Positions 25,064 to 32,902 of a stretch of 64,000 nt of DNA are shown here, piece by piece. The position numbers and the translations under genes are program-made. Source of the DNA: Chitinophagaceae bacterium (GTDB taxonomy: Bacteria > Bacteroidota > Bacteroidia > Chitinophagales > UBA10324); assembly GCA_016704325.1 (NCBI GenBank), contig JADJAG010000001.1, positions 310,001 through 374,000 of the forward strand, written 5' to 3'. How positions within the stretch are numbered: the first letter of the stretch is position 1; each line of letters starts with the position of its first letter. The notes under the pieces are model-generated. The model saw only the letters and a program-made list of their open reading frames with translations, was not told the origin of the DNA and did no database searches.

Positions 25064-26275
25064 TTAATTTGAGTGTTCCAGCAATACAGCATACCCTTGC
25101 CCGACGCCAATACACATAGCGGCAAGTGCATAATGTTGCCTTTTTAGTGATAATTCAAGCGCAGCGCTATAAACGATTCTTGCTCCGCTCATGCCTAAAG
25201 GATGGCCCAGGGCGATAGCTCCTCCATTAATATTAATTCGGGGATCATCATCATGCAAGCCCAACTCACGGATACAGGCAAGACACTGCGATGCAAAGGC
25301 TTCATTTAATTCAATCACATCAATATTATCTAAAGAGATAGCTGATCTACTCAATGTCTTCTGAATGGCCTTTACCGGGCCTATACCCATTATGCGTGGC
25401 TCCACGCCCACTACCGCGCTGCAGATAATTTTCGCTTTTGGTAACAGTCCATATTTCTTTACAGCTGTTCCTGATGCAATATACATGGCAGCAGCTCCAT
25501 CATTCAATCCTGAAGAGTTACCTGCAGTAACCGTTCCGCCCTCCATTTTGAAAACGGGCTTAAGCTTCGCCAAGGCTTCCAGGGTTGTGCCTGGCTTAAT
25601 AAATTCATCGTGATCAGCGTGAAGTACTTCCCCCTTTCGTTGTGGCACTTCAACTGTCAATATCTCGTGCTGAAGGCGCTTCGAAACATATGCAGCACCG
25701 GCCTTCTGTTGTGATATCATCGCAAACCAGTCCTGGTCTGCTCTGCTTATTTTGTACAATTCTGCTACATTCTCCGCGGTTACACCCATGGCATCAGTGC
25801 CATACAATGCCTTCATTCTTGGATTGACGAAACGCCAGCCAAAGCTGCTGTCATACATTTGGGCATCATTGCCAAATGGCTTACTGGTTTTTGAAATGAC
25901 CCAGGGGCCGCGTGTCATGCTTTCTACGCCACCTGCTATAAACACCTCACCGGCTCCGCTTTTTATGCCATGAAAGGCATGCACCACTGCACTCATTCCG
26001 GAAGCACAAAGCCTGTTTACAGTTTCTCCGGGAATGGAAAAAGGCATTCCTGCAAGCAACAATGCCATACGCGCCACATTTCTATTATCCTCACCCGCCT
26101 GATTGGCACAACCAATTATCACATCATCAACTGCTTCTACCGGTATACCCGGATTCCTGGAAACCAGTTCCTTGAGTACCAATGCAGCTAAATCATCTGT
26201 GCGGATGCCCGATAACATGCCACCAATAGTTCCTATCGGTGTTCTGATACCATCAATGATATAAGCTTCTTCCAT
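25064..26275 (-). CDS. Acetyl-CoA acyltransferase (thiolase), PcaF/PaaJ-like
   Basis: A 403-residue thiolase catalysing thiolytic cleavage of 3-ketoacyl-CoA or its reverse. The active-site Cys is in NRLCASGMSA, the C-terminal His in NINGGAIALGHPLG, and the second Cys in AAMCIGVGQG. The N-terminal EDNRNVARMALLLAG and the segment SFGWRFVNPRMKALYG are most like 3-oxoadipyl-CoA thiolases. No aromatic-degradation genes are nearby, so a general beta-oxidation role is possible. The start is ATG at 26275. A TAnnTTTG box only four bases upstream suggests a leaderless message. Confidence 0.9.
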   Translation of the reverse strand: MEEAYIIDGIRTPIGTIGGMLSGIRTDDLAALVLKELVSRNPGIPVEAVDDVIIGCANQAGEDNRNVARMALLLAGMPFSIPGETVNRLCASGMSAVVHAFHGIKSGAGEVFIAGGVESMTRGPWVISKTSKPFGNDAQMYDSSFGWRFVNPRMKALYGTDAMGVTAENVAELYKISRADQDWFAMISQQKAGAAYVSKRLQHEILTVEVPQRKGEVLHADHDEFIKPGTTLEALAKLKPVFKMEGGTVTAGNSSGLNDGAAAMYIASGTAVKKYGLLPKAKIICSAVVGVEPRIMGIGPVKAIQKTLSRSAISLDNIDVIELNEAFASQCLACIRELGLHDDDPRININGGAIALGHPLGMSGARIVYSAALELSLKRQHYALAAMCIGVGQGYAVLLEHSN

Positions 26276-26279
26276 CGCC

Positions 26280-26287
26280 CAAAAATA
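26280..26287 (-). promoter_or_regulatory. -7 box (TATTTTTG) abutting the thiolase start
   Basis: Perfect TAnnTTTG match; only four bases separate it from the ATG at 26275. If used, transcription would start at or in the start codon. Confidence 0.4.
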
Positions 26288-26355
26288 CAGGAATTTGTAT
26301 GTCGATGAACAAGAAGCATCATTTTCAACTCTGGAAATGCCTCATTAATTAGGTT

Positions 26356-26363
26356 TATTTTTG
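26356..26363 (+). promoter_or_regulatory. -7 box (TATTTTTG) for trmD
   Basis: Perfect TAnnTTTG match 15 bases before the trmD ATG at 26379. It overlaps the alternative TTG start at 26361 and so argues against that start. Confidence 0.5.
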
Positions 26364-26378
26364 CTGCAAATTGTATGC

Positions 26379-27056
26379 ATGCGGTTCGACATCATTACGT
26401 TACTACCCGGTTTATTAGCAGGTCCTTTCGAGCATTCTATCCTGAAACGAGCTGCAGATAAAGGACTGCTTGAAGTTGAACTGCATAATCTCCGGGACTA
26501 CACTACTTTTAAACATAAGCAGGTTGATGACTACCAATATGGAGGTGGTGCCGGCATGGTTTTGATGATAGAACCGGTTGTGCGTTGCCTGGATTTCCTG
26601 AAAGCGCAACGCGAATATGAGGAGATCATCTACATGTCACCTGATGGCGAATTACTTAATCAGTCATTGGCCAATCAACTATCCCTTAAAAATAATATTA
26701 TCCTTCTGTGTGGGCACTATAAAGGGATCGATCAGCGTATCAGGGAACATCTGATTACACGTGAAATTTCCATAGGTGATTATGTATTAAGCGGCGGTGA
26801 ATTGGCTGCTGCCGTGTTGGTTGATGCAATAGGCCGGCTTATTCCAGGTGTTCTAAATGATGAATCTTCTGCGCTATTTGATTCCTTTCAGGATAATTTG
26901 CTGGCACCACCCGTATATACACGCCCAGAAACGTTCAACAACTGGCGTGTTCCTGAAGTACTTTTATCCGGCGACCAAAAAAGAATTGATGCCTGGCGAA
27001 ATGAGCTATCACTGGAAAGAACCCGTCTATTACGTCCTGCCCTTCTGAATAAATGA
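26379..27056 (+). CDS. trmD: tRNA (guanine37-N1)-methyltransferase
   Basis: Methylates G37 next to the anticodon using S-adenosylmethionine, which prevents +1 frameshifts. Length is 225 residues, as usual. The knotted SPOUT fold motifs are present: YGGGAGMVLMIEP, LLCGHYKGIDQRI and EISIGDYVLSGGELAA, plus the C-terminal YTRPETFNNWRVPEVLLSG. The ATG at 26379 (MRFDIITLLP) is chosen because the longer frame begins within the promoter box. It stands apart from rimM/rplS, unlike the arrangement in E. coli. Confidence 0.96.
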   Translation: MRFDIITLLPGLLAGPFEHSILKRAADKGLLEVELHNLRDYTTFKHKQVDDYQYGGGAGMVLMIEPVVRCLDFLKAQREYEEIIYMSPDGELLNQSLANQLSLKNNIILLCGHYKGIDQRIREHLITREISIGDYVLSGGELAAAVLVDAIGRLIPGVLNDESSALFDSFQDNLLAPPVYTRPETFNNWRVPEVLLSGDQKRIDAWRNELSLERTRLLRPALLNK

Positions 27057-27121
27057 ATGGTGGTAGTATGGATTGTTTAGGAGAACTTCTTCACCCAGTT
27101 TTTTATCCAGCCATCATTTCA

Positions 27122-27129
27122 TAACTTTG
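27122..27129 (+). promoter_or_regulatory. -7 box (TAACTTTG) for the DUF1573 gene
   Basis: Perfect TAnnTTTG match 15 bases before the ATG at 27145; supports that start over the longer TTG frame from 27073. Confidence 0.5.
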
Positions 27130-27144
27130 CGACCTAAATTTCTA

Positions 27145-27609
27145 ATGGTTGTGAAAAGTTATTGTTTCCTGCTTTTTGTTTTTTCAGTGTTTTTTGTTGC
27201 TTGTCAGCAAAGTGAACATAAAGCTGACAGTGAAAAAATTGATGGCGGCCTGGTTCAAAATCCTGCAACGATCTCCGGAGATACAACTGATCAAAAGGTT
27301 GCTGTAATTTCTTTCGAGACAATGGAGCATGATTTCGGCAAAATAAAAGAGGGTGACAAAGTGACTTATGATTTTAAATTTACTAATACAGGCGAAGTTC
27401 CTCTGCTTATTTCTGCAGTAAAAGCTTCATGTGGCTGCACAACACCTGAATGGCCGAAAGGCTTAGTTAATCCCGGTGAATCAGAGAAGATCCGCGTAGC
27501 CTATGATAGTAAGGGTCGCGAAGGTGAATTCAACAAGGGTATTGTGGTTACTGCCAATACCTATCCCAATACAGTAACCATCAAAATTTCCGGAGTCGTT
27601 TTTAAGTAG
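27145..27609 (+). CDS. DUF1573 lipoprotein
   Basis: A 154-residue exported protein starting MVVKSYCFLLF with lipobox FVAC. It carries one DUF1573 Ig-like (ASPM/SPD-2/Hydin-type) domain: FGKIKEGDKVTYDFKFTNTG, PLLISAVKASCGCTTPEWPK and a closing VTIKISGVV. The conserved SCGCT motif is diagnostic. DUF1573 proteins are abundant in Bacteroidota and have no settled function. It is followed by yajC. Confidence 0.88.
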   Translation: MVVKSYCFLLFVFSVFFVACQQSEHKADSEKIDGGLVQNPATISGDTTDQKVAVISFETMEHDFGKIKEGDKVTYDFKFTNTGEVPLLISAVKASCGCTTPEWPKGLVNPGESEKIRVAYDSKGREGEFNKGIVVTANTYPNTVTIKISGVVFK

Positions 27610-27698
27610 ATTAAGGCACTCCGGTTTCAAGGTATTTAGCTTGATTTTGCTAAGTGCCGTTTCGGATATTCATCAACTAAACAGTGAAATAAAAACGT

Positions 27699-28043
27699 AT
27701 GAACCTGAATTGCATTTTCCTGATGACTACACCTTCCGGCTCCAGTAGTGGTGCTGGATGGATGAACTTAGTATTACTGCTTGCAGTTTTTGCAGTGATG
27801 TATTTTTTTATGATTCGCCCACAATCAAAAAAAGCGAAAGAGCAACGCACTTTTTTAGAGACCTTACAGAAAGGCGATAAAATTGTTACCGTTGCCGGAA
27901 TACACGGACGCATCTCCAAAGTAAATGAAAGTGGCACACTGGAAGTGGAAATTGATACCAATACGAAAGTGATTATGGAGCGGAGTGGTATTTCGATGGA
28001 ATACACCCGCAGCCTTCAAGGAAACGCCACTGCACAGAAGTAG
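27699..28043 (+). CDS. yajC: Preprotein translocase accessory subunit YajC
   Basis: A 114-residue single-span protein of the SecDF-YajC complex that assists Sec export. The membrane segment (MNLVLLLAVFAVMYFFMIRP) is followed by the family motif RPQSKKAKEQRTFLETLQKGDKIVT (ends quoted only: RPQSKKAKEQ and KGDKIVT) and GIHGRI. The N-terminal leader rich in Gly/Ser is typical for Bacteroidota YajC. It lies between DUF1573 and coaE, a common order in this phylum. Confidence 0.94.
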   Translation: MNLNCIFLMTTPSGSSSGAGWMNLVLLLAVFAVMYFFMIRPQSKKAKEQRTFLETLQKGDKIVTVAGIHGRISKVNESGTLEVEIDTNTKVIMERSGISMEYTRSLQGNATAQK

Positions 28044-28137
28044 CAGCGCGATATTCACTTACTCGTTCGCAACCCACTACCTTTTCTGATTTTATTCAGA
28101 TTATGGTTATTTGCCTTGAGTACTTCAATTTTATGAT

Positions 28138-28731
28138 ATGTTAAAAGTCGGCATTACGGGAGGAATTGGCTCCGGTAAAACTACCGTTTGCAGAATATTC
28201 GAAATGCTGGGCATTCCTGTTTTCTATGCTGATACCGTTTCCCGGAATTTAGTACAGCAAAATCCTGAGGTAATCGCTGCAATAAAGGCTTCTTTTGGAA
28301 ATGGCATTTACCAGGATGCGCTTTTAAACACAAAAGCACTTGCTAAAATTGTGTTTAACGACCCCGAAAAATTGAGAAAACTCAACTCCATTGTACACCC
28401 TTCCGTGTTTAGAATGTTTAACGAATGGATAGCCAAACATGCCGGTTATGCTTATGTGCTAAAGGAAGCAGCCCTGATTTTTGAAACGAATGCACACTTG
28501 ACATTAGATGCGGTAATCGTAGTGACAGCACCTGAATCTATGCGCATAAAAAGAGTAATGCAACGGGATGGGGCAACTGAAGCTGACGTGCAGCAGCGGA
28601 TGAAACAACAAATGCCTGAAGCAGAAAAACGAAAACAGGCTACTTTTATCATTCATAACGATGAAAGTGAGTTGCTCATCCCTCAGATATTAGCAATTCA
28701 TAAAAAACTGCTGCTTCTACATCCAAAATAA
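28138..28731 (+). CDS. coaE: Dephospho-CoA kinase
   Basis: Phosphorylates the 3' hydroxyl of dephospho-CoA in the last step of coenzyme A synthesis; cytosolic. It is 197 residues long with P-loop GITGGIGSGKTT (residues ~5-16). The lid and CoA-site motifs FYADTVSRNLV, KLNSIVHPSVF, KEAALIFE and MKRVMQRDG-like IKRVMQRDG are present. The gene starts at ATG 28138 and is intact. Confidence 0.96.
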   Translation: MLKVGITGGIGSGKTTVCRIFEMLGIPVFYADTVSRNLVQQNPEVIAAIKASFGNGIYQDALLNTKALAKIVFNDPEKLRKLNSIVHPSVFRMFNEWIAKHAGYAYVLKEAALIFETNAHLTLDAVIVVTAPESMRIKRVMQRDGATEADVQQRMKQQMPEAEKRKQATFIIHNDESELLIPQILAIHKKLLLLHPK

Positions 28732-28853
28732 TCCACTTTTCAAATGCATGCGAACTGATACTTTAGCAACTGTTCAAAACAGTTGTTGCGATACTCTTTT
28801 GATATGGTGCTATGAATGCTTTTAACTGTTATGCTAGGAGCAATGTGAAATAG

Positions 28854-28861
28854 TATATTTG
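28854..28861 (+). promoter_or_regulatory. -7 box (TATATTTG) for the ABC transporter operon
   Basis: Perfect TAnnTTTG match 20 bases before the ATG at 28882; it makes the GTG at 28867 an unlikely start. Confidence 0.5.
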
Positions 28862-28881
28862 TCAGGGTGAATTACAGACTT

Positions 28882-29844
28882 ATGAAACGAGCATTAATTG
28901 CATTGGTAATAGGCTGCCTGGTTTCCTGTACCAATAATGCATCAAGGGAAACAGGAACAGTACCGGTAATTGGATTCCTGGATGCATTCCAGGATGAAAC
29001 TATTGACCAGGCAAAGCAAGGTTTTTTCAAAGCACTTGCAACGCATGGATTTAGTGAAGACAGTGGTACTATCAAAGTAATATACCGTAACGCACAGGGC
29101 GATATTCCAACCCTCACTCAAGCAGTTGATTTTTTCATATCTGAAGAGGTAACACTTATTGCAACCAATGCAACACTGGCAACTATTACGGCTGCTCAAA
29201 AAACGTCTGTAATTCCCGTTTGCATGATGGTTGCCCCGACTCCGGAAATGGCCGGACTTACCGATAGTACGGGCAAAGCTCCAGGTAACCTTTTTGGGGT
29301 GTATGAAACACTTGCTTATATTGACAGTTCAGTAGCATTAATCAGGCAGGTGTTACCCTCTGTAAAAGTGATTGGAACAGTATTTAACCAGGCTGAACCG
29401 CAATCTATGGCTGCATTGTCAGTCATCAAAGACCAATGTAATCGTGCAGGGATGAAACTAATTTCACTGCCGGTAAATAATTCTTCCGAAACGCAACTGG
29501 TAGTCAACTCACTGCTCTCTAAAAATATCGAAGTGTTTTTTGCGATGCCCGACAACACCATCTTTGCATCTTTTGAAACGATTGCCAAAATTTGTAATGA
29601 TAAAAACATTCCCATTTTTACCTCAGAATCAGGATTGGTAAAACGCGGAGCATTGGCCGCATATGGCGCTGATATATTTGAATGGGGTTTCCAGGCCGGT
29701 GAACAGGCAGCACTTTTCCTCAGGCAAAGCAGTATGAACGGATTGCAACCGGAATTATTAAAAGTTCGCAAACGAATCTACAATGAGGATATGGCTACCA
29801 GATACAACATCATCTTCCCCTCACCTTTTGAGCCAATAGATTAG
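28882..29844 (+). CDS. ABC transporter substrate-binding lipoprotein (TrpX/COG2984-like)
   Basis: A lipoprotein of ~320 residues (lipobox CLVSC) with the periplasmic-binding fold of the COG2984 family: VIGFLDAFQDETIDQAKQGF, LIATNATLATITAAQ, IGTVFNQAEPQSMAAL and IPIFTSESGLVKRGALAAYG. Relatives in Firmicutes bind tryptophan or related aromatics. Whether this one does is not visible. Its TAG stop is followed directly by the ATG of the permease, and the ATPase follows, so the three form one importer operon. Confidence 0.9.
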   Translation: MKRALIALVIGCLVSCTNNASRETGTVPVIGFLDAFQDETIDQAKQGFFKALATHGFSEDSGTIKVIYRNAQGDIPTLTQAVDFFISEEVTLIATNATLATITAAQKTSVIPVCMMVAPTPEMAGLTDSTGKAPGNLFGVYETLAYIDSSVALIRQVLPSVKVIGTVFNQAEPQSMAALSVIKDQCNRAGMKLISLPVNNSSETQLVVNSLLSKNIEVFFAMPDNTIFASFETIAKICNDKNIPIFTSESGLVKRGALAAYGADIFEWGFQAGEQAALFLRQSSMNGLQPELLKVRKRIYNEDMATRYNIIFPSPFEPID

Positions 29845-30714
29845 ATGGATTTCTATCTCTCTGCCATTTTGCTTGGACTGGCTTATTGCGGAATGGGGTT
29901 GGGAATCTATATCACGCTCAGGATCTTCAACATCCCGGATATAACGACTGATGGCAGTTTCACACTCGGTGCATCTGTAACGGCGGCACTGCTTTCACAA
30001 CAGTATCCCATTGTTACTGCCTTGTTGATGTCAATGATTGCAGGATCGCTTGCAGGCTTAGCTACAGGAATCATCCATACACGACTTAAAATAAATCCGC
30101 TTTTGTCTGGCATTCTGGTAATGACAGCATTGTACTCTGTGAATCTTTCCATTATGGGGAGATCAAATATACCATTGATCAATACAGCCAACCTGTTGCA
30201 ACTGACAAACTGGTTTCAGCGCGAACAATACAACTGGCTTTTACTGATGGCTATCGTGGCGCTTGGTTTATGGTGCCTTATTTCCTGGCTACTAAAAACA
30301 GATTTTGGACTCTCGATGCGGGCTACAGGCAATAGCGAAACCATGATTCGTGCACTTGGCGTTAACACCGACGGCATGAAAGTGATTGGATTGATGATTG
30401 CAAATGCCCTCACTGCCTTGAGCGGATTTCTTGTTTGTCAGTTTCAGCAGTTTGCAGATATCAATATGGGCATAGGAATTGTCATATTCGGACTCGGCGC
30501 GGTAATGATGGGGGAATCCCTGCTAAATGCACTGCGCATTCAATCTATTCCATTACGTTTGGCGGGAGTGATTGCAGGATGCATCCTGTTTAGAATAATT
30601 ATCGGAGCAGCTTTAACCTTTGGCATAAATCCAAACTGGCTGAAACTGGTGACGGCAGTTATTGTATTAGTTGTTGTTGGACTTCCAAACATTAAAAGAA
30701 GGGCTGGCAATTAA
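29845..30714 (+). CDS. ABC transporter permease (COG4120-like)
   Basis: A 289-residue inner-membrane permease with about eight or nine helices, of the branched-chain-amino-acid/LivH-like permease superfamily. The segment FNIPDITTDGSFTLGASVTA and the later LLKTDFGLSMRATGNSETMI and GVNTDGMKVIGL are typical of the COG4120 group. It starts immediately after the stop of the binding-protein gene, so translation is coupled. The partner ATPase is the next gene. Confidence 0.92.
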   Translation: MDFYLSAILLGLAYCGMGLGIYITLRIFNIPDITTDGSFTLGASVTAALLSQQYPIVTALLMSMIAGSLAGLATGIIHTRLKINPLLSGILVMTALYSVNLSIMGRSNIPLINTANLLQLTNWFQREQYNWLLLMAIVALGLWCLISWLLKTDFGLSMRATGNSETMIRALGVNTDGMKVIGLMIANALTALSGFLVCQFQQFADINMGIGIVIFGLGAVMMGESLLNALRIQSIPLRLAGVIAGCILFRIIIGAALTFGINPNWLKLVTAVIVLVVVGLPNIKRRAGN

Positions 30715-30751
30715 TTTAATTTATGCAACCCTGAATATTCATACGCATCGC

Positions 30752-31507
30752 ATGCTCAACTTAACCCATCTGAAAAAACATTTCAATAAAGGCACTCCAA
30801 ATGAAGTGCTTGCATTGGATGATTGTACATTAACAATCGAAAAAGGGGAGTTTGTTTTATTGGTTGGATCTAATGGATCGGGTAAATCAACTTTGCTAAA
30901 CCTTGTAGCTGGTACCTACTTTCCTGATGAAGGAAATATATTCATTGAAGGAACAGATGTGACAAGGCTGAAAGATTATCAGCGCAGCAAATTCATTGCA
31001 AGAGTATTCCAGGATCCTATGGCAGGTACTGCGGCCGATCTGAGTATCATTGATAATTTCCGGTTAGCTGCATTAAGGACGAAAAGAAAAACTTTCAAAA
31101 CAGGCGTGAATGATTCGTTTAAAATGAAAGTCAGTGACCGTTTGTCCATTCTTGAACTCGGACTTGAAAATAAGCTGGACACATTGGTTGGGAAACTTTC
31201 CGGAGGTCAAAGACAGGCATTGACCTTGCTGATGTCCGTAATGGATGAATCAAAAATATTGCTGCTCGATGAACCAACTGCTGCACTTGATCCGAAATCA
31301 GCAGAAAAGATCATGAAGATTGCTGAGAAAGTGATTCAGGAATTAAATTTGACTGCCATGTTGGTTACGCATAATATGCACTATGCTGTCAGTTATGGAA
31401 CACGCCTGGTTATGCTGCAGCAGGGACAAGTAATAAAGGATTATCCGTCAGTGCTCAAAGAAAAATTATTGGTAACCGAATTATATAGCTGGTTTGAAAG
31501 GCCATAA
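30752..31507 (+). CDS. ABC transporter ATP-binding protein (COG1101-like)
   Basis: A 251-residue ATPase of the importer encoded by the two upstream genes. It has Walker A GSNGSGKSTLL, Q-loop near RVFQDPMAGTA, signature KLSGGQRQALTLL, Walker B ILLLDEPTAALDP and switch His in VTHNMHYAV. The ATG at 30752 (MLNLTHLKK) is used because the longer frame from 30671 overlaps the permease for 44 bases and adds a non-family N-terminus. Confidence 0.94.
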   Translation: MLNLTHLKKHFNKGTPNEVLALDDCTLTIEKGEFVLLVGSNGSGKSTLLNLVAGTYFPDEGNIFIEGTDVTRLKDYQRSKFIARVFQDPMAGTAADLSIIDNFRLAALRTKRKTFKTGVNDSFKMKVSDRLSILELGLENKLDTLVGKLSGGQRQALTLLMSVMDESKILLLDEPTAALDPKSAEKIMKIAEKVIQELNLTAMLVTHNMHYAVSYGTRLVMLQQGQVIKDYPSVLKEKLLVTELYSWFERP

Positions 31508-31530
31508 CTGACAAAATGAATGGAGTAATG

Positions 31531-31914
31531 CTATTTCAAGCAAGCACCTTTCATAGCATACCAGGGATGAATTTCAACGATAAGCCTTCCGGCTACTACG
31601 GCAGGATCTGCACTTGCCAGGTTCCTTGCTTCTTCCATTGTAGTCGTATTGTAAACACATATACCCCTGATATCACCGTCTTCCAGCAAGGGGCCTGCAA
31701 GATCCATCTTACCTGTGCTTGCCATTTTAGTAAGGTGGGCAAGATGATTCTCCTGTAGTCTTTCTAATGCAATAGAATCCTGAGACCGATTGGGTCCCTT
31801 TTTAAGAAATACCAGGTAATATGTTTTCATACCTTCATCAGGATTAGGTTGCTGCTGACCGAGTACAAAAAAGGAAGATGCGACAAGCAGACAAAAGACC
31901 AGTACTTGTTTCAT
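31531..31914 (-). CDS. Exported YCII-domain protein
   Basis: A 127-residue protein with a signal peptide (MKQVLVFCLLVASSFFVLGQ). A YCII-related domain follows: MKTYYLVFLKKGPNRSQDS, LQENHLAHLTKMASTGKMDLAGPL, DGDIRGICVY and ADPAVVAGRLIVEIHPW. The HLAHL His and the DPAVxxG motif are the conserved positions of the family. YCII proteins are usually cytosolic and of unknown or dehalogenase-like function, so export is a noteworthy variant. The ATG at 31914 is chosen because the longer frame lacks a signal at its start. Confidence 0.82.
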   Translation of the reverse strand: MKQVLVFCLLVASSFFVLGQQQPNPDEGMKTYYLVFLKKGPNRSQDSIALERLQENHLAHLTKMASTGKMDLAGPLLEDGDIRGICVYNTTTMEEARNLASADPAVVAGRLIVEIHPWYAMKGACLK

Positions 31915-31951
31915 TAGGACAAAAATTATAAGATTAGACAATTCATGCTTG

Positions 31952-32332
31952 TTACAGGTGAACAGCTGTTGCTTTAAATGCAATTGCATGTTTTGCTTCA
32001 GTTGTGTCAATATAGGCATATCCAGCTGCAATTGCATGGCGGCCCGTTATGTCAAGTGGCGTGTTGAATTTTTGATCCCAATCAACGAAAACCGAATTAC
32101 CACTTTCATTTGCTAAATTTAGCCAGCATCCTTCAGATTGACAGGACTTCTGAATGGTACCATAGATAACTGCTTCCATCCTGTCCTGGCCTTCCATTCT
32201 AGCAGTTAATTCCCCAATGCTAATTGCTTTTGTAGTGTCAAAATCCACTCCATAGAAAGCCGGTGCTATCGGCGCATTATTACATGCGGATAGACTAATT
32301 ATTATAAAAAAAAGAAGAATGAGATTTCTCAT
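31952..32332 (-). CDS. DUF4920 lipoprotein
   Basis: A small lipoprotein of ~126 residues (lipobox SLSAC). Its domain is of the DUF4920 type: YGVDFDTTKAISIGEL, VIYGTIQKSCQSEGCWLNLA and SVFVDWDQKFNTPLDITG. The conserved CQxxGCW motif suggests a metal or redox role, but none is established. The ATG at 32332 is preferred over the TTG two codons earlier. It lies 37 bases upstream of the exported YCII gene on the same strand, so they may be cotranscribed. Confidence 0.83.
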   Translation of the reverse strand: MRNLILLFFIIISLSACNNAPIAPAFYGVDFDTTKAISIGELTARMEGQDRMEAVIYGTIQKSCQSEGCWLNLANESGNSVFVDWDQKFNTPLDITGRHAIAAGYAYIDTTEAKHAIAFKATAVHL

Positions 32333-32493
32333 AGTCAAATCTTGTTTCAGTAAAAATAAAGGTTTTTGACAACTACATTACCGCTTAAAACCAGGTTGTT
32401 TACCAAACAATCAGCATTTGTCAACCTTGATTCCATCCAATTTTTGTTGCTTTGCAATGAAAAGAAAGCAAAGTTTGAAACCCCGGTATTAGT

Positions 32494-32901
32494 ATGTCTC
32501 AAAACAAAGCAAGTCATTGGTATGCATTCACTCATGCGAAATGTCCGCATTGCCATCATGGAAATATGTTTATTAATAAGAATCCCTATGCATTAAATGA
32601 CCTCTCAAAGATGCCGACTCATTGCCCGGTATGTGGCATTTCATTCTTCCCGGAAACGGGTTTTTACTGGGGTTCGATGTATATGTCATACATGATCACC
32701 GTCTTATTCTCTGCTATAAGCGTTGTGATATTGGGTTTAATCTCAGGATGGCAAATATATGTGCTGGTCATAGGCAATACCATCCTGCTCATATTAGGGT
32801 TCCCGGTATTTTTCCGATATGCAAGGGTTGTCTGGCTTCAACTTAATGTGCCTTTCAACAAAGAACTTTTTATTAAATATGAAACCAGTACCAAAACCTG
32901 A
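32494..32901 (+). CDS. DUF983 membrane protein
   Basis: A 135-residue protein with an N-terminal zinc-ribbon-like part and two membrane helices. The Cys pairs are CPHC and CPVCG, separated by ~30 residues (HAKCPHCHHGNMF, MPTHCPVCGISFFPETGFYW). This is the DUF983 layout. Its function is not known; in Bacteroidota it is often near cytochrome-oxidase or protease genes. It ends one base before the end of the convergent lon gene. Confidence 0.88.
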   Translation: MSQNKASHWYAFTHAKCPHCHHGNMFINKNPYALNDLSKMPTHCPVCGISFFPETGFYWGSMYMSYMITVLFSAISVVILGLISGWQIYVLVIGNTILLILGFPVFFRYARVVWLQLNVPFNKELFIKYETSTKT

Positions 32902-32902
32902 C

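Noticed and set aside
30671..30751. Upstream start for the ABC ATPase
   Set aside because: Would overlap the permease by 44 bases and add 27 residues before the conserved start of the domain; ATG 30752 fits.
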